Positions 1 to 8,224 of a DNA stretch of 25,764 nucleotides are shown piece after piece. How positions within the stretch are numbered: the stretch's first letter is position 1; every line of letters starts with the position of its first letter. The translations under genes were made by a program, and so were the position numbers. The stretch is from the NCBI GenBank assembly GCA_937915725.1, contig CALGGV010000061.1:1-25764 (forward strand), read 5' to 3'. Below the pieces are notes generated by a model. That model saw only the letters and a program-made list of their open reading frames with translations, made no database searches and was not told the DNA's origin. Source of the stretch: an uncultured Selenomonadales bacterium (lineage in GTDB: Bacteria > Bacillota > Negativicutes > Selenomonadales > Selenomonadaceae).

Positions 1-22
1 AAAAAATTTTAGGTAAATTGTT

Positions 23-745
23 ATGATAAAAATTGTCAACGTTTCAAAGTTTTTTGGTGAAAAACGCGCCCTTAACAATATAAATCTTACTATTGCAGAC
101 GGCGAAACTTTAGCGATTATCGGCGGCAGTGGCAGTGGAAAATCTACTTTGCTCCGGCTGATGATTGGCTTGATTAAACCTACCGGCGGAAAAATTTTTA
201 TTGATGAAGATGATATTTCAAATTTTAATGAAGAACAAATGACAAAAATTCGATTAAAAATGGGAATGGTTTTTCAATATTCCGCGCTTTTCGATTCAAT
301 GACTGTCGGGGATAATGTAGCGTTTGGGCTTGTTGAACATTCTAATTTGCCGCGTGAAAAAATTAATCAGATTGTAAAAGAAAAACTCGCGCAGGTTGGG
401 CTTGAGGGCGTAGAAAATCTTATGCCCAATGAACTTTCAGGCGGTATGAAAAAGCGCGTATCGCTTGCCCGCGCCATTGCCTTTGGACCAAAAATTATTT
501 TTTATGATGAGCCTTCAAGCGGCTTAGATCCTGTCACTACAAATAAAATTGACGAACTAATTATTTCTACTCAAAAGGCGTTGAATGTTACAAGCATTGT
601 TGTAACTCATGATATGGTTAGCGCGTGCAGAATTGCTGATAGAATTGCAATGGTTTATAACGGCGATTTAATTGCAGTCGATACGGTTGAAAATTTTAAA
701 AAGATTGACGACCGGCGCGTTAAAGAATTTTTCCGCGTGCTTTAA
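23..745 (+). CDS. mlaF: MlaF-like ABC transporter ATPase (phospholipid/MCE transporter)
   Basis: This is the cytoplasmic ATPase of the Mla lipid transporter, which powers phospholipid movement between the inner and outer membranes. All ABC motifs are visible in the 240 residues: Walker A GGSGSGKST (34-42), Q-loop Q85, signature LSGGMKKR (138-145), Walker B IIFYDEP (158-164) with catalytic E163, and the H-loop H196. Length is normal for the family. The ATG has only a weak AGG upstream. The gene ends 12 bases before the MCE-domain gene, which fixes it as the Mla type rather than a generic importer ATPase. The permease MlaE would be expected just upstream, outside the window. Motifs are seen directly; the Mla assignment rests on the neighbour and on family resemblance. 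Confidence 0.93.
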   Translation: MIKIVNVSKFFGEKRALNNINLTIADGETLAIIGGSGSGKSTLLRLMIGLIKPTGGKIFIDEDDISNFNEEQMTKIRLKMGMVFQYSALFDSMTVGDNVAFGLVEHSNLPREKINQIVKEKLAQVGLEGVENLMPNELSGGMKKRVSLARAIAFGPKIIFYDEPSSGLDPVTTNKIDELIISTQKALNVTSIVVTHDMVSACRIADRIAMVYNGDLIAVDTVENFKKIDDRRVKEFFRVL

Positions 746-757
746 AGAGGTGATCAT

Positions 758-2047
758 TTGAACGCAGAGGCAAAAGTAGGAGCATTTGCGATAGGCGGGC
801 TGTCAATGTTAAGTGCCGCGCTTATTGGTTTAGGCGAAATTAATTTAGGGGCTGGCGGCGAATTTGTTTTGTACGCGCCCTTTAAACAAGTTTTGGGCTT
901 AGAAAATTCGGCTGACGTGCGGCTTAGCGGAGTTCCTGTCGGCAAAGTTGATTCTATCGTAAATGCAAATGGTGGCGTTGTTGTCACGCTGAAAATTAAT
1001 GAAGATGTCAAAATTCCGGATGATTCAACTGCAACAGTTATCAGCGTTGGAGTTATGGGCTCAAAATTTGTAAACATTACGCCGGGCATTGACAACGGCA
1101 ATTATCTTTTGAACGGCGATTCAATTAAAGTTACTGAAGAGGCTGATATGAATTCAATGTTTGAAGGCTTAGACAAAGTTTTGGGCAAAGTCGATAAACT
1201 TTTACAAGATGTTGAATCGATTATTGGCAACGAGGCTTTTCAAACTTCAGTAATTGAAATGGGCGATAATCTTAAGCAGGCGTCAGATCATGTTAATAAA
1301 CTTATGGAAACTGTTGACAGAATCGCCGCCACAAATGAAGGCAACGTTAATCAAATGGCAACGCAGATGAACGCGCTTTTAGATTCTATGAATTCCACAA
1401 TGAAAAATGTTGAACATATGACGGCTAATCTTGACAAATTCGCCGGAGACCCTGCTACTGCGCAACAACTTAAAGATACACTTGCAAACATTGCGGACAC
1501 TTCAAAATCTGTTGCAGATATGGCTAATAATATGAACGGAGTATTTGGCGATAAAAAAGTTGCCAATGATTTAAAAGCTACAGTTTCAAACGCCAAAAGT
1601 ATTTCTGAACGTGCAGATAAACTTCTTGGAAAAGTTGAGGGCGCGTCAACGGCTGTTGAATTTAATCCTTCAGTTGAAATGCTCTACAGCGGCAAAAATC
1701 ACGATTGGAACACGAATTTTAATTTAGATATTTCAAAAGATGATACCGGCTTAAATTTGGGCGTTGAAGATATAGGCGATAGTGCAAAGTTAAACGCGCA
1801 AATTTCAAAACGCTGGGATGATTTTGGAGCGCGTGCGGGTATAATCGCAGGAAAACCGGGCGTTGCAGTTGATGCTTACGCAGGCGCGGCTACTTTTTCG
1901 GCAGAGGCGTTTGATCCTAATGATTTTAATTTGCGCCTAAAATCTCAACTCAAATTTACTGATAACGCCTCTTTGCTTGCACAATTTCACCACCTTAACA
2001 AAAAAGATGAACGCGCCGCTTATTTCGGCTTGAAATATGATTTCTAG
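758..2047 (+). CDS. mlaD: MlaD-like MCE protein with long helical segment and C-terminal outer-membrane-type barrel
   Basis: This is the lipid-binding MCE subunit of the Mla transporter. It has 429 residues, against about 180 in E. coli MlaD. An N-terminal membrane anchor (about 7-28) is followed by an MCE domain (about 35-113, including NSADVRLSGVPVGKVDSI), a long helical, Asn/Met/Asp-rich segment (about 120-300), and a C-terminal part (about 303-429) of alternating beta strands ending in YFGLKYDF, the terminal aromatic typical of outer-membrane barrels. This matches the architecture reported for Veillonella parvula MlaD, where one protein bridges both membranes. The start is TTG with AGAGGTG 7 bases upstream, and the gene is co-transcribed with mlaF. 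The barrel is inferred from the strand pattern and terminal Phe. Confidence 0.92.
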   Translation: MNAEAKVGAFAIGGLSMLSAALIGLGEINLGAGGEFVLYAPFKQVLGLENSADVRLSGVPVGKVDSIVNANGGVVVTLKINEDVKIPDDSTATVISVGVMGSKFVNITPGIDNGNYLLNGDSIKVTEEADMNSMFEGLDKVLGKVDKLLQDVESIIGNEAFQTSVIEMGDNLKQASDHVNKLMETVDRIAATNEGNVNQMATQMNALLDSMNSTMKNVEHMTANLDKFAGDPATAQQLKDTLANIADTSKSVADMANNMNGVFGDKKVANDLKATVSNAKSISERADKLLGKVEGASTAVEFNPSVEMLYSGKNHDWNTNFNLDISKDDTGLNLGVEDIGDSAKLNAQISKRWDDFGARAGIIAGKPGVAVDAYAGAATFSAEAFDPNDFNLRLKSQLKFTDNASLLAQFHHLNKKDERAAYFGLKYDF

Positions 2048-2051
2048 GATT

Positions 2052-2150
2052 TGTTTACAAATTTTTCTTTTTTAACAAGGCGGAATTTCTTTTTTCAAAA
2101 ACGGAGTGCGGTGGGCGTCATGTGCGCACCAACTTATTTCTTTGTAAACA
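2052..2150. repeat. Inverted repeat and internal hairpin in the mlaD-tolC gap
   Basis: The 178-base gap between mlaD and tolC holds an exact 10-bp inverted repeat, TGTTTACAAA (2052-2061) and TTTGTAAACA (2141-2150). It encloses a GC-rich imperfect hairpin at about 2110-2130 (GGTGGGCG against its partner around CGCACC). No T-run follows, so it is not a standard terminator. It could be an RNA structure in the mla-tolC transcript or a protein site. Nothing in the gap looks like a good promoter: the TTGACA at 2188 has no -10 at the right spacing. Confidence 0.45.
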
Positions 2151-2225
2151 TACTCCAGATTGTTAGTGGCTGGTAACTGATAACCATTTGACAATTAAAA
2201 AAACTTACTGAAAGGAAGTTTTAAA

Positions 2226-3659
2226 ATGTTTCGTAAATTCGCTCTTATTTCAGCTGCGATTCTTGCCATTACAAATTCTGTAAGCGCAGCTGATATTGTC
2301 GATTTAAACCTTGATGAAACGATTCAACGTGCATTGGAAAATAACCGCACGATTAAACGTTCAATCGCCAGCCGTGAAAGTGCTTATTGGGCACTACGGC
2401 AAGCGCGCCGCTCTTCCGGTCCTACTCTTTCTTGGAGCAGTCAAGCTAATGCAGTTGGCGGCTCTCAATATCAAGGTTACGATCACAGACTTTTTTCAAA
2501 TACTGCAACGGTTGCTTATCCGATTTACGCCGGAAATTCTTTGAAAGAAGGGCGAATTGCCGCGCGTTATGGTCTTAATTCGGCAGATATGGAACTTGAA
2601 AACGCGTTGCAAACTACAAGGCAAACTGCCACGAATTATTATTTCAATGTTTTGCGCTGTCGAAATGAAATTGAAGTTTATACTGAAAATGTTCGTACAA
2701 TGCAGGAACATTTAACCAACGTCAACGCACAATTTCGCGCAGGTACAGTAGCAAAGGCGGACGTTTTATCTTCTCAAGTTAATTTGGCAAATGCTCAGCA
2801 GTCTCTTATTACGGCGCAAAATGATTATGATGTTGCAGTTGCAACTTTAAGCAATTATTTATTAATGCCCGCCGATACAATTATTAGGGCGCAGGATCAG
2901 TTGACTTATATACCGTACAATTTAAATTTGGCAAATTGCACAGCTTACGCGCTGGAAAATCGCCCGGACGTTGCAGCGGCAGATTATGCAGTTAAACAAG
3001 CTGAAAGTGGCGTACGCAGTGCAAAATCCGGTTATCGCCCGACAGTTAATGCCATTGCTACAAAAGGTATGAACGGTAAATCGCCTTTCAGTGACAGTTA
3101 CAGCGATAGTTGGACGGCGGGAATTTCTGCAAGTTGGAATATTTTTGATAACGGAGTTACAGCGGCGCAAGTTGAAAGCGCAAAGGCAAGTTTGGCGGCG
3201 GCTGAAGAGGCGGCGGCTGAAACTCGTGAAGGCGTTCAGTTAGAAGTTCAAAGTGCGTTTTTGACTTTACGTGCGGCTGAAAGAAATATTTCTACTACAA
3301 GAGTAGCAATAGCCAGCGCAGAAGAAGATTTTAAAATTGCGCAGGTAAGATACGCCGCCGGTGTTGGTACAAATTTAGATGTTACGGACGCCTCGGATAA
3401 ACTTACTCAAGCTAAAAATAATTATTACAACGCACTTTATACTTACAATACAGCTAAGGCAGACCTTGATAAAGCTATGGGGATTCCTGTAAGTATCGAC
3501 GTTGTACGTTATGTTTCAGCCGAATCTGAAGGGAAAAATGCAGCTGACGCACGCACAGAGGCGGCTCTTACTTCGGATTATTCTGAAGTTCCTGAAATTA
3601 AAGAAACTCAACCGACGGTTACTGTAGACCTTTCAGACGCCACGCCTATTAGTGATTAG
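2226..3659 (+). CDS. tolC: TolC-family outer-membrane efflux channel
   Basis: This is a trimeric outer-membrane channel that works with inner-membrane pumps to export drugs, proteins or lipids. The 477 residues begin with a clear signal peptide (about 1-21, ending SVSA/AD). Two OEP repeats of paired long helices follow, containing typical segments such as LDETIQRALENNRTIKRS near the N-terminus and AGVGTNLDVTDASDKLTQA near residue 378. The final ~40 residues are an acidic Thr/Glu/Asp-rich tail. Length is close to E. coli TolC (493). The ATG follows AAAGGAAG at good spacing. In Negativicutes tolC is known to sit in the outer-membrane cluster beside mla, tamB and bamA, as here. Which pump it serves cannot be told from the sequence. 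Confidence 0.92.
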   Translation: MFRKFALISAAILAITNSVSAADIVDLNLDETIQRALENNRTIKRSIASRESAYWALRQARRSSGPTLSWSSQANAVGGSQYQGYDHRLFSNTATVAYPIYAGNSLKEGRIAARYGLNSADMELENALQTTRQTATNYYFNVLRCRNEIEVYTENVRTMQEHLTNVNAQFRAGTVAKADVLSSQVNLANAQQSLITAQNDYDVAVATLSNYLLMPADTIIRAQDQLTYIPYNLNLANCTAYALENRPDVAAADYAVKQAESGVRSAKSGYRPTVNAIATKGMNGKSPFSDSYSDSWTAGISASWNIFDNGVTAAQVESAKASLAAAEEAAAETREGVQLEVQSAFLTLRAAERNISTTRVAIASAEEDFKIAQVRYAAGVGTNLDVTDASDKLTQAKNNYYNALYTYNTAKADLDKAMGIPVSIDVVRYVSAESEGKNAADARTEAALTSDYSEVPEIKETQPTVTVDLSDATPISD

Positions 3660-3663
3660 TTCA

Positions 3664-3718
3664 TAGTTTGATAGTGCGATATTAAAAATTTCTATAAAAC
3701 TATCCCACTATTCCACTA
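3664..3718 (+). other. Imperfect mRNA hairpin just before the tamB ribosome-binding site
   Basis: The left arm 3664-3683 (beginning TAGTTTGATAGTG) pairs with the right arm 3699-3718 (CCCACTATTCCACTA) in about 15 pairs with four mismatches. The right arm ends two bases before the tamB Shine-Dalgarno AAGGAG (3721-3726). No U-tract follows, so this is probably not an intrinsic terminator. Modulation of tamB translation or mRNA processing is possible, but this is inference. Both arms consist of short direct repeats of 7-8 bases. Confidence 0.45.
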
Positions 3719-3734
3719 AAAAGGAGTGTTTGTC

Positions 3735-6700
3735 TTGAAAAAATTCCTAAAAATTTTCGTCGGGATTTTTTTTGCAACCGCTATTTTCGGCGGTTTTTAT
3801 TTGTTTGCAAAACGTGACGCGCTCCTTCATGACGCGCTAAATTCCCCTGATGCTATAAATTATATTGAAAATTTTGCATCAGACCTTATTGGTACTCAAG
3901 TTAAAGTTGATTCTTTCTTACTCGAAGAATTAAATATTTTTTCTATGAAAGACAGCGCGCTGATTGTCAATAATATTGAAGTTTTTGATAAAGATAATGA
4001 ACTTATAGCAAAAGTTGACAAAGCAAAAGTTACTTTCAAACTTTTGGATCTTAGCGTTTTGGATAAAGGCGCGGGGATTGTTGACGAAATTAATATTTTA
4101 GGCGCGCAGGCTTTTTTAAAAAAACGCGAAGATAATTCGTGGAATGTTCAAGATATTAAAATTAAAGATACGGGCGAAAGTACTTTTGGCGCAACGATAA
4201 ATTTAACGGGCGGCGTAGTTTCCGCAGAATTCGACGGCAAAAATATTTCTGTTGAAGAAATTGAGGCAACGGCGGACTGTTCAGATTTAAATGCTGTTGG
4301 AACAAATTTATCTGCAAAAACTTTGGGCAGTCATATTTTGGCAACCGGAACTTTGGGCTTGAATCAACAAATTATTAACGCGGTTATTGATACTGCAGAT
4401 ATTTCAAAAATTCTTCCTTACCTGCCGGAAAATACTTTGCCGGAAAATGTAGAAATTCACGGCGGCACGGCTAAAAATACAATTTTAAATATTTTGCGGC
4501 GCGGCGAACTTTTAAGTTACAGCGGCTCTACCAATTTTCGCAGTGGCGCAGTTAGAGTGGAAAATACAGAAATTGCAAATATTAGCGGCAACTCCACTTT
4601 CACAGACTCCGAATATATAATTAACGCCAGCGCGGTGGCGAATGGACAACTTGCAACAGTTTCCGGCAAAATTCGTACCGACACTGACGAAATTTTTTTT
4701 GATTTAGATGCTGAATCAGATTATTTTGCACCATCTGCAATTATTGAAAATATTGGAATTGACGGCGCGGCGGCTTTTACTGCGCACGTTTTCGGCACGG
4801 TTAAAGATCCAAAAGTTGCGGCGAAAATTTCTTCAGATTATCTGGGTTATGAAAATCTTTCTGCGCGAAATATTCAAACTGATTTAAGGTATAACAACAA
4901 CGCGGTTTTTTTGTCCAATATTTATGCTGAAAGTTTTGGCGGCTCCGTTACCGGTGAGGCTGAAGTTACGGCGCAAAATTTAGTTTACAATGCACACTTA
5001 AAAGCAAAGGGAATTGATTTAGCGGCAGTTAGAAATTACACCGGCGCAGATATTCCTGTTTTTGGTGACGTTGATGCAGATATTGCGCTGAACGGCACGG
5101 GCGCAGATTTAAAAACTTTGAAAGTTTACGGCTCCGCTAATGCTAATAATATTTCTTATCAAAATTTTACCGTCAACAATATTGAAACTTCGTTTTATCT
5201 GAAAGATGATGATATTAGTTTTGACTATTTAAATTTGACTTTGCCTAATCACGGCACAATTAATCTTGAGGGTACTTTTGTTGACTTGAAAAAATTGGAT
5301 TTAGATTTTTACGCGGCGCACGTCGATTTAGCATTGGCAAAAAAATTTAATCCTGCGATTGAAGTTAGCGGCTTAAGCGATTTTTCCGGCTCGATTCACG
5401 GCGATATTGATAACCCAAATCTTACCTTGACACTTTCGGCGGTAGGAGACCCGCGCAGCGGTATGAAGGGAAAATTTTTTAATCAAGAATACGACAGCAT
5501 AAACGCGGCGATTGACGGCAGTTTTGATTCAATAAAAATTAAAGAATTTGAACTGGAAAAAAGCGGCAAAGTTGAATGGCAAGTTATGGACGGCGTGATT
5601 AATCTTAAAGAACAAAATTTAAATGTTCGTGTTGATACAGTTGGAGCGCGGCTTGAAGGACTTGTAGAATTGCTTGCACCGGAACAAAATTTAACCGGCG
5701 AAATTGACAATACAATAAGAGTTCAAGGCAGTTTCAAAAATTTTGACTTTAAAAATTTAGACCTTGTCGGCTACGTCGAAATGAAATACGGCAGTTACAA
5801 CGGATTTTTGATTAGTTCGATGAAGGGCGATTATTTCATTGAGAATAACGGCGATTTTCGTCTGCAAGATTTTGAAATTATAACGCCGATGATTGATATG
5901 GTTTTAAACGGCACGATAAATATCAAAAGTTACGCGCTGGATTTTGTGGTTAGCGGGCGTGAAATTGATTTACGGCGTTTTCAGCGTCAATTTCCCTATG
6001 AAGTTTCCGGCACAGGAAAATTTGAAGGCTTGATAGGCGGTACTGTTGACGCGCCAAAATTTGACGGGCAAATTAATTCTGAATTGCTGACATTTAACGG
6101 CGTCGATTTAAAAAATGTTACAGGGCATATTGGCGCAACTTCAGATTCTGTGGTTTTAGACGACGTGAAATTTACTCAAGGGCGCGGCAAATATGAAATG
6201 TATTTAAGTGCTGACATGAATAATAAATCAATGAGCGGAATGGCAACGATTGAAAAGGCAGATATTGAGGCGTTGGCGGCTCTTGCCAATAAAAATCTTA
6301 AATTTTTGCACGGCGAATTAACCAGCAATATTGAATTTGGCGGCACTTTGCAAAATCCTACTGTCAGATTGATTGGCGGAATTGAAAAAGGCGCAATAGG
6401 CGATTATGATTTACATGACGTTCAACTTGACATAAATTTAATTAATCATATAGCAAATATAAATCGCTTGAAAGGCAACCAGGGCGAAAAGGGCAAATTT
6501 GAAGTTGTAGGCAATGCAAATTTGTATGGCGATTTAAATTTACTTGCCGCGGCTACTGATATTGAATTGGGAGTATTTGGAGCATTGGCGGGCGTTGACG
6601 CAGAATTTGTCGGTACTTCAAATTTAAATGCTAAACTTAGCGGCGATATTAATAATCCTAAAGGCGATTTGGTTTTAAGTGCGACGGGCGGAATTAAAGG

Positions 6701-8144
6701 CTCTACTTTTGATTTACTGCGCGGGCATGTAACTTTGAACAATTATATTTTTAATGTGGAAGAAATGACGGTTGAAAGGGCTATTGGCGATAGAGTTTAT
6801 CGTGCAGGCGCAAAAGGTACAATTCCCGTTGAAACTTTATACATTGAAAATGCTTATCCAAATCAAGAAATGAATTTGCAAATTTCACTTGACGAGGCGA
6901 ATTTAAGTTTGTTGCCGGTTTTAAGTGATATGGTTGCATGGGCTACCGGCGATATGGCAGGAAATTTAACAATTACCGGCACACTTTCCAACCCAAATAT
7001 AAACGGCGGTATTTCACTTTCTGACGGTACGGTAAAAATTAAGGGAATGAAAAGCCAAATTGAACATATTAATATTGCTACAGAATTTGCCGGCGATAAA
7101 TTTATTATTGATGATTTTTCCGGAAATATTGGAACGGGAAAATTTATATTTAGAGGCGGCTTAAGTTTTGCAGATTTTAAAGTTAGCAATTATACTTTTG
7201 ATTTTATGGCAGACGCGCTGGATATTCGCAGTGATTTTTTCACCGGACCTTTGAACGCGCAATTTTCTGTTGCAGAGGAATTTACCCGCTGGGGTTCCTT
7301 GCCAAAATTGGTAGGACATATTGACCTTGATAAGTGTTTATTCAGTATTCCTTCAATCCCCGATTCAGATGATCCTTTGCCGGAAATTCTTTTGGACGTT
7401 GAAATAAATTTAGGCGATAAAGTTCACTTTTACAGCTCCAGATTGTATAATATGTTTTTAACCGGCTCCGTCAAATATGAAGGCTCAACGACGCGCCCAA
7501 AACCTTCAGGAATTATCACGGTTAAACGCGGCGCAACTGTAAATTATATTTCTACGGTTTTTGACGTAAGAGAAGGCGAACTGCATTTTAATCAAATGGA
7601 TTCATTCTTTCCAAGTTTGAACTTTAGGGCAGATTCCCGCGTTTCAGATATTCGAGTTGAACTTTCTATAACCGGCACTTTGAATAATGCTGAAATGAAA
7701 TTGACTTCAAATCCGGAAAAAAGCCAAACTGAAATAATTCAAATTTTGACTCTGCGCGATGCCTACGGTAACCAAACTTCCAATATGTCAATGGCAGACG
7801 TTTTGGCGATAGGCTTGCAAATGAGTATTTTGGGCGATATTGAAGACACGGTAAAAAGAAATTTGGGCTTAGATAAATTTACTTTCTCCAGCGGCTCCGG
7901 CAGTGCCTTAGATACTTTTTCCAGCAAAGAAATTGACACGGGACAACAACGCAACGAACAATTTAATATTTCTGTCGGTAAATATGTAACTGATAAATTA
8001 ATGTTAAAATATACTCAGGGAATTAACGGCGAAAAAATTACTCGTTATGGTTTTCAGTATGATATTAACGACAATTTGGGCTTTACTGTCGAACGTGAAA
8101 AAAGCGAATTTATTTTCAGCTTAGAGGCAAGATACAAGTTTTGA
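3735..8144 (+). CDS. tamB: TamB/DUF490-family translocation and assembly protein
   Basis: This is a large AsmA/VPS13-like bridge protein spanning the periplasm. TamB family members form a long hydrophobic beta groove and act in lipid transport and outer-membrane protein assembly. The 1469-residue protein has an N-terminal anchor (about 4-24), then a very long beta-rich body with recurring G-x-hydrophobic strands. It ends in a TamB (DUF490) domain over roughly the last 350 residues and closes with ARYKF. E. coli TamB is 1259 residues. The chosen start is TTG at 3735, 8 bases after AAGGAG. A GTG at 3726 lies inside that ribosome-binding site and is unlikely. It sits directly between tolC and bamA, as expected in diderm Firmicutes, where TamB is thought to work with BamA because no TamA is present. 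Confidence 0.93.
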   Translation: MKKFLKIFVGIFFATAIFGGFYLFAKRDALLHDALNSPDAINYIENFASDLIGTQVKVDSFLLEELNIFSMKDSALIVNNIEVFDKDNELIAKVDKAKVTFKLLDLSVLDKGAGIVDEINILGAQAFLKKREDNSWNVQDIKIKDTGESTFGATINLTGGVVSAEFDGKNISVEEIEATADCSDLNAVGTNLSAKTLGSHILATGTLGLNQQIINAVIDTADISKILPYLPENTLPENVEIHGGTAKNTILNILRRGELLSYSGSTNFRSGAVRVENTEIANISGNSTFTDSEYIINASAVANGQLATVSGKIRTDTDEIFFDLDAESDYFAPSAIIENIGIDGAAAFTAHVFGTVKDPKVAAKISSDYLGYENLSARNIQTDLRYNNNAVFLSNIYAESFGGSVTGEAEVTAQNLVYNAHLKAKGIDLAAVRNYTGADIPVFGDVDADIALNGTGADLKTLKVYGSANANNISYQNFTVNNIETSFYLKDDDISFDYLNLTLPNHGTINLEGTFVDLKKLDLDFYAAHVDLALAKKFNPAIEVSGLSDFSGSIHGDIDNPNLTLTLSAVGDPRSGMKGKFFNQEYDSINAAIDGSFDSIKIKEFELEKSGKVEWQVMDGVINLKEQNLNVRVDTVGARLEGLVELLAPEQNLTGEIDNTIRVQGSFKNFDFKNLDLVGYVEMKYGSYNGFLISSMKGDYFIENNGDFRLQDFEIITPMIDMVLNGTINIKSYALDFVVSGREIDLRRFQRQFPYEVSGTGKFEGLIGGTVDAPKFDGQINSELLTFNGVDLKNVTGHIGATSDSVVLDDVKFTQGRGKYEMYLSADMNNKSMSGMATIEKADIEALAALANKNLKFLHGELTSNIEFGGTLQNPTVRLIGGIEKGAIGDYDLHDVQLDINLINHIANINRLKGNQGEKGKFEVVGNANLYGDLNLLAAATDIELGVFGALAGVDAEFVGTSNLNAKLSGDINNPKGDLVLSATGGIKGSTFDLLRGHVTLNNYIFNVEEMTVERAIGDRVYRAGAKGTIPVETLYIENAYPNQEMNLQISLDEANLSLLPVLSDMVAWATGDMAGNLTITGTLSNPNINGGISLSDGTVKIKGMKSQIEHINIATEFAGDKFIIDDFSGNIGTGKFIFRGGLSFADFKVSNYTFDFMADALDIRSDFFTGPLNAQFSVAEEFTRWGSLPKLVGHIDLDKCLFSIPSIPDSDDPLPEILLDVEINLGDKVHFYSSRLYNMFLTGSVKYEGSTTRPKPSGIITVKRGATVNYISTVFDVREGELHFNQMDSFFPSLNFRADSRVSDIRVELSITGTLNNAEMKLTSNPEKSQTEIIQILTLRDAYGNQTSNMSMADVLAIGLQMSILGDIEDTVKRNLGLDKFTFSSGSGSALDTFSSKEIDTGQQRNEQFNISVGKYVTDKLMLKYTQGINGEKITRYGFQYDINDNLGFTVEREKSEFIFSLEARYKF

Positions 8145-8224
8145 TAAATTAAATTTATAAATAAAATACAAAATCGTAGTTCCAAATTTTTCACACCATC
8201 TCATAAAAAACAGGGGGTAAAATT

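Noticed and set aside
2188..2193. TTGACA as a tolC promoter -35
   Set aside because: The expected -10 position falls in the tolC ribosome site, so no usable promoter results.
3726..3734. GTG start for tamB three codons upstream
   Set aside because: It lies inside the AAGGAG ribosome site, which serves the TTG at 3735.
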